The notes under the pieces are model-generated. The model saw only the letters and a program-made list of their open reading frames with translations. It made no database searches and was not told the DNA's origin. Of a stretch of 64,000 nucleotides of DNA, positions 62,618-64,000 are shown piece by piece (positions within the stretch are counted from its first letter, which is position 1; each line of letters begins with the position of its first letter). The DNA lies in the NCBI GenBank assembly GCA_951640165.1, contig OX621240.1:11172713-11236712 (forward strand). Reading direction: 5' to 3'. A program made the position numbers and the translations under genes. The DNA is from Pseudoips prasinana. Lineage: Eukaryota; Arthropoda; Insecta; Lepidoptera; Nolidae.

Positions 62618-64000
62618 TTAAGATATAAGAGTTGACTTGTTAGTATTAGGGTACATTTTCCTATACTCTTTTACCAACAAAAGCAAATATTGCTTTTGTT
62701 CTTCATTGAATGTAATTAATTTATTATATTCCTCCATTAAAGCAACACCGCGCTCAGCTATGTCGTTCACTACTCGCAAAGAATGAACGATATTTTTGGC
62801 AGCAACATAATCAGTGTCCTCATTCCAACTTTCCACATCTTTTTTCAAAAAAAATTATGAGATATCTAGGATCTGGAAGAATCTTAAGGAATTACCACTC
62901 ACGAAGTTTTCTATATTTTGTTTGGGGATATGTGAGATATCAAGTTTTGTTCTTTTTAAGCAATCTTCTGTGCCTTCAATTTTCAGTGCTTCTACCATTT
63001 TTTTCTTCTCTTGAACTGAAAGTTCGTCATCGAAAATGCAAGCGAAACTAGCTCTTCTGACAAATACCACAGATGATTTACAATCTTTTTCAGCGCAACA
63101 GTAGCTATATTTTTGTTAAAGCTTTCAAAAGCTTTAAGGTCGTTTAATAATTGCAAGTCGTTTCTTGGTGCTGAACATGCGGTAGAGGCTTGAAACCAAT
63201 ATTTAACATAAATCATCACCGTGAAAATGCATATTTCTCTCACAGCCTTTTCGTCCTTCTTCGTTAGCTTAAACTGATGCTTAAATATATAAATTTTCAG
63301 ACAGTACAAGGCTCTTGCCATCCACCTAGCTCGATGTAGACAAGCAGGTCTCCTAAATAAAATACCTTTTTCAGGAATACCTCCTAAGAAAATGATAGTG
63401 AGATTCAACAGTTCTCTGTAGTCATCTCGAGGTTGATGTACTTGTAGTTGCTTTTTGGCAAAAGAAATCCTGTCTGCGGCCACTTCTGCAAGAATTCTTG
63501 CCTCAGGGTCATCAGTTAGTGTTTTGAAGTCGCTTTGGTCAATGTGGTTCCAATTGTTCTTAAATCTTTTAAATAATTGTATATCAGGACCACTAAATGG
63601 GGCAAGCAATTGATCCACTACAGCTGACAACATAATTTCCATTATGTGGTGACGACATGCAAACCAAAGCATATTTTTATCCATTTTTCGCTCCAAAAAA
63701 AGGCATACTCCACTTCTTAAGCCGGTATTTACGCAGTAGTGTCAAAACACAAACATTTTACCTGATCGCTCAAATTCCATGAAATTATAGCTTCGTAGAC
63801 AGCTGACGCACATTCTTCGCTCGTTCCACGTTCCAATTTTGGAACTGCAAGCAGTTGATCAACTCCATGTCCTGATACCAAGATTGGCAGCCGATCTACA
63901 GTTTCATGCCCCGTAATGTCTTCTATCAGTTTACCGTCCCAATGGATTGTCAATGACGAATTGGGTTTAAACTCGTATTTGAGAGACTCCGCAACAGCTT
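62618..64000 (-). pseudogene. Broken ORF of a widespread possibly DDE transposase-like family, partial
   Basis: Minus-strand segments in three frames join in order: 64000-63729 (LTIHWDGKLIEDITGHETVD, LPILVSGHGVDQLLAVPKLE, CLCFDTTA), 63720-62992 (FACRHHIMEIML, PDIQLFKRF, HQPRDDYRELLNLTIIFLGG, RRPACLHRARWMARALYCLK), and 63070-62855 plus 62848-62618 (VESWNEDTDYVAAKNIVHSL, VVNDIAERGVALMEEYNKL). Frameshifts lie near 63725 and 63045, and a stop near 62850. HWDGK and CFDTT could be the first two acidic residues, followed by CRHH, as in hAT-type RNase H-fold transposases. NDIAERG may hold a third. I recall similar uncharacterised proteins in aphids, cnidarians and molluscs. The N-terminus lies outside the window. 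Confidence 0.6.

Overview
The window looks like intergenic or intronic DNA from a moth or butterfly. It is AT-rich and eukaryotic, with no operons and no long conserved host gene. It is crowded with repeat families that I recognise as typical of Lepidoptera: short non-autonomous Helitrons ending in a GC hairpin plus CTAG, tRNA-derived SINEs, fragments of RTE, CR1 and Jockey-type LINEs, a BEL/Pao element and many small foldback MITEs. The only host genes I can support are two tRNA-Val(CAC) genes 900 bp apart (52069-52141 and 52972-53044). One short signal-peptide-like exon candidate lies at 39746-39939.

Layout. 1-4653: minus-strand BEL/Pao gag-pol, intact from Gag to RNase H, with integrase frame-shifted and cut by the window edge. 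5.4-14.5 kb: decayed RTE LINE, a PIF/Harbinger-like MITE, a GC-rich palindromic repeat, SINEs, LINE tails, a Helitron and the first two copies of a 135-bp TA-flanked MITE. 14647-16297: 5'-truncated LINE with an intact RT ORF and a 14-bp target-site duplication. 18876-29767: the main structure, a 10.9-kb minus-strand LTR retroelement with two 353-bp LTRs that are identical by eye. Its interior holds Gag zinc-knuckle and possible Pol-end remnants and an array of 73-bp repeats. A nearly complete 5.8-kb CR1/Jockey-like LINE (two ORFs) sits inside that array, and other repeats are nested around it. 30-35 kb: a long foldback, LINE fragments and a partly tandem duplication interrupted by a LINE tail. 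35680-37926: a 2.2-kb Helitron with an internal array of ~135-bp repeats and nested insertions. 38-42 kb: two more short Helitrons, SINEs and an exon candidate. 42351-45140: minus-strand LINE with endonuclease and RT. 45-64 kb: 345-bp tandem duplication, GGAACCCT-ended repeats, Helitrons, tRNAs, a perfect 46-bp hairpin, LINE scraps and a possible piggyBac remnant. At the right edge there is a broken minus-strand ORF of a widespread, possibly DDE transposase-like family.

The genes do not form a pathway. The autonomous-type elements (BEL/Pao, CR1-like LINE, RTE-like LINE, the 42-kb LINE) could supply enzymes to the many non-autonomous repeats. The order of nesting gives relative ages. The most unusual observation is the LTR element: its LTRs look brand-new, yet its interior is a mosaic of deletions, minisatellite and nested retroposons.
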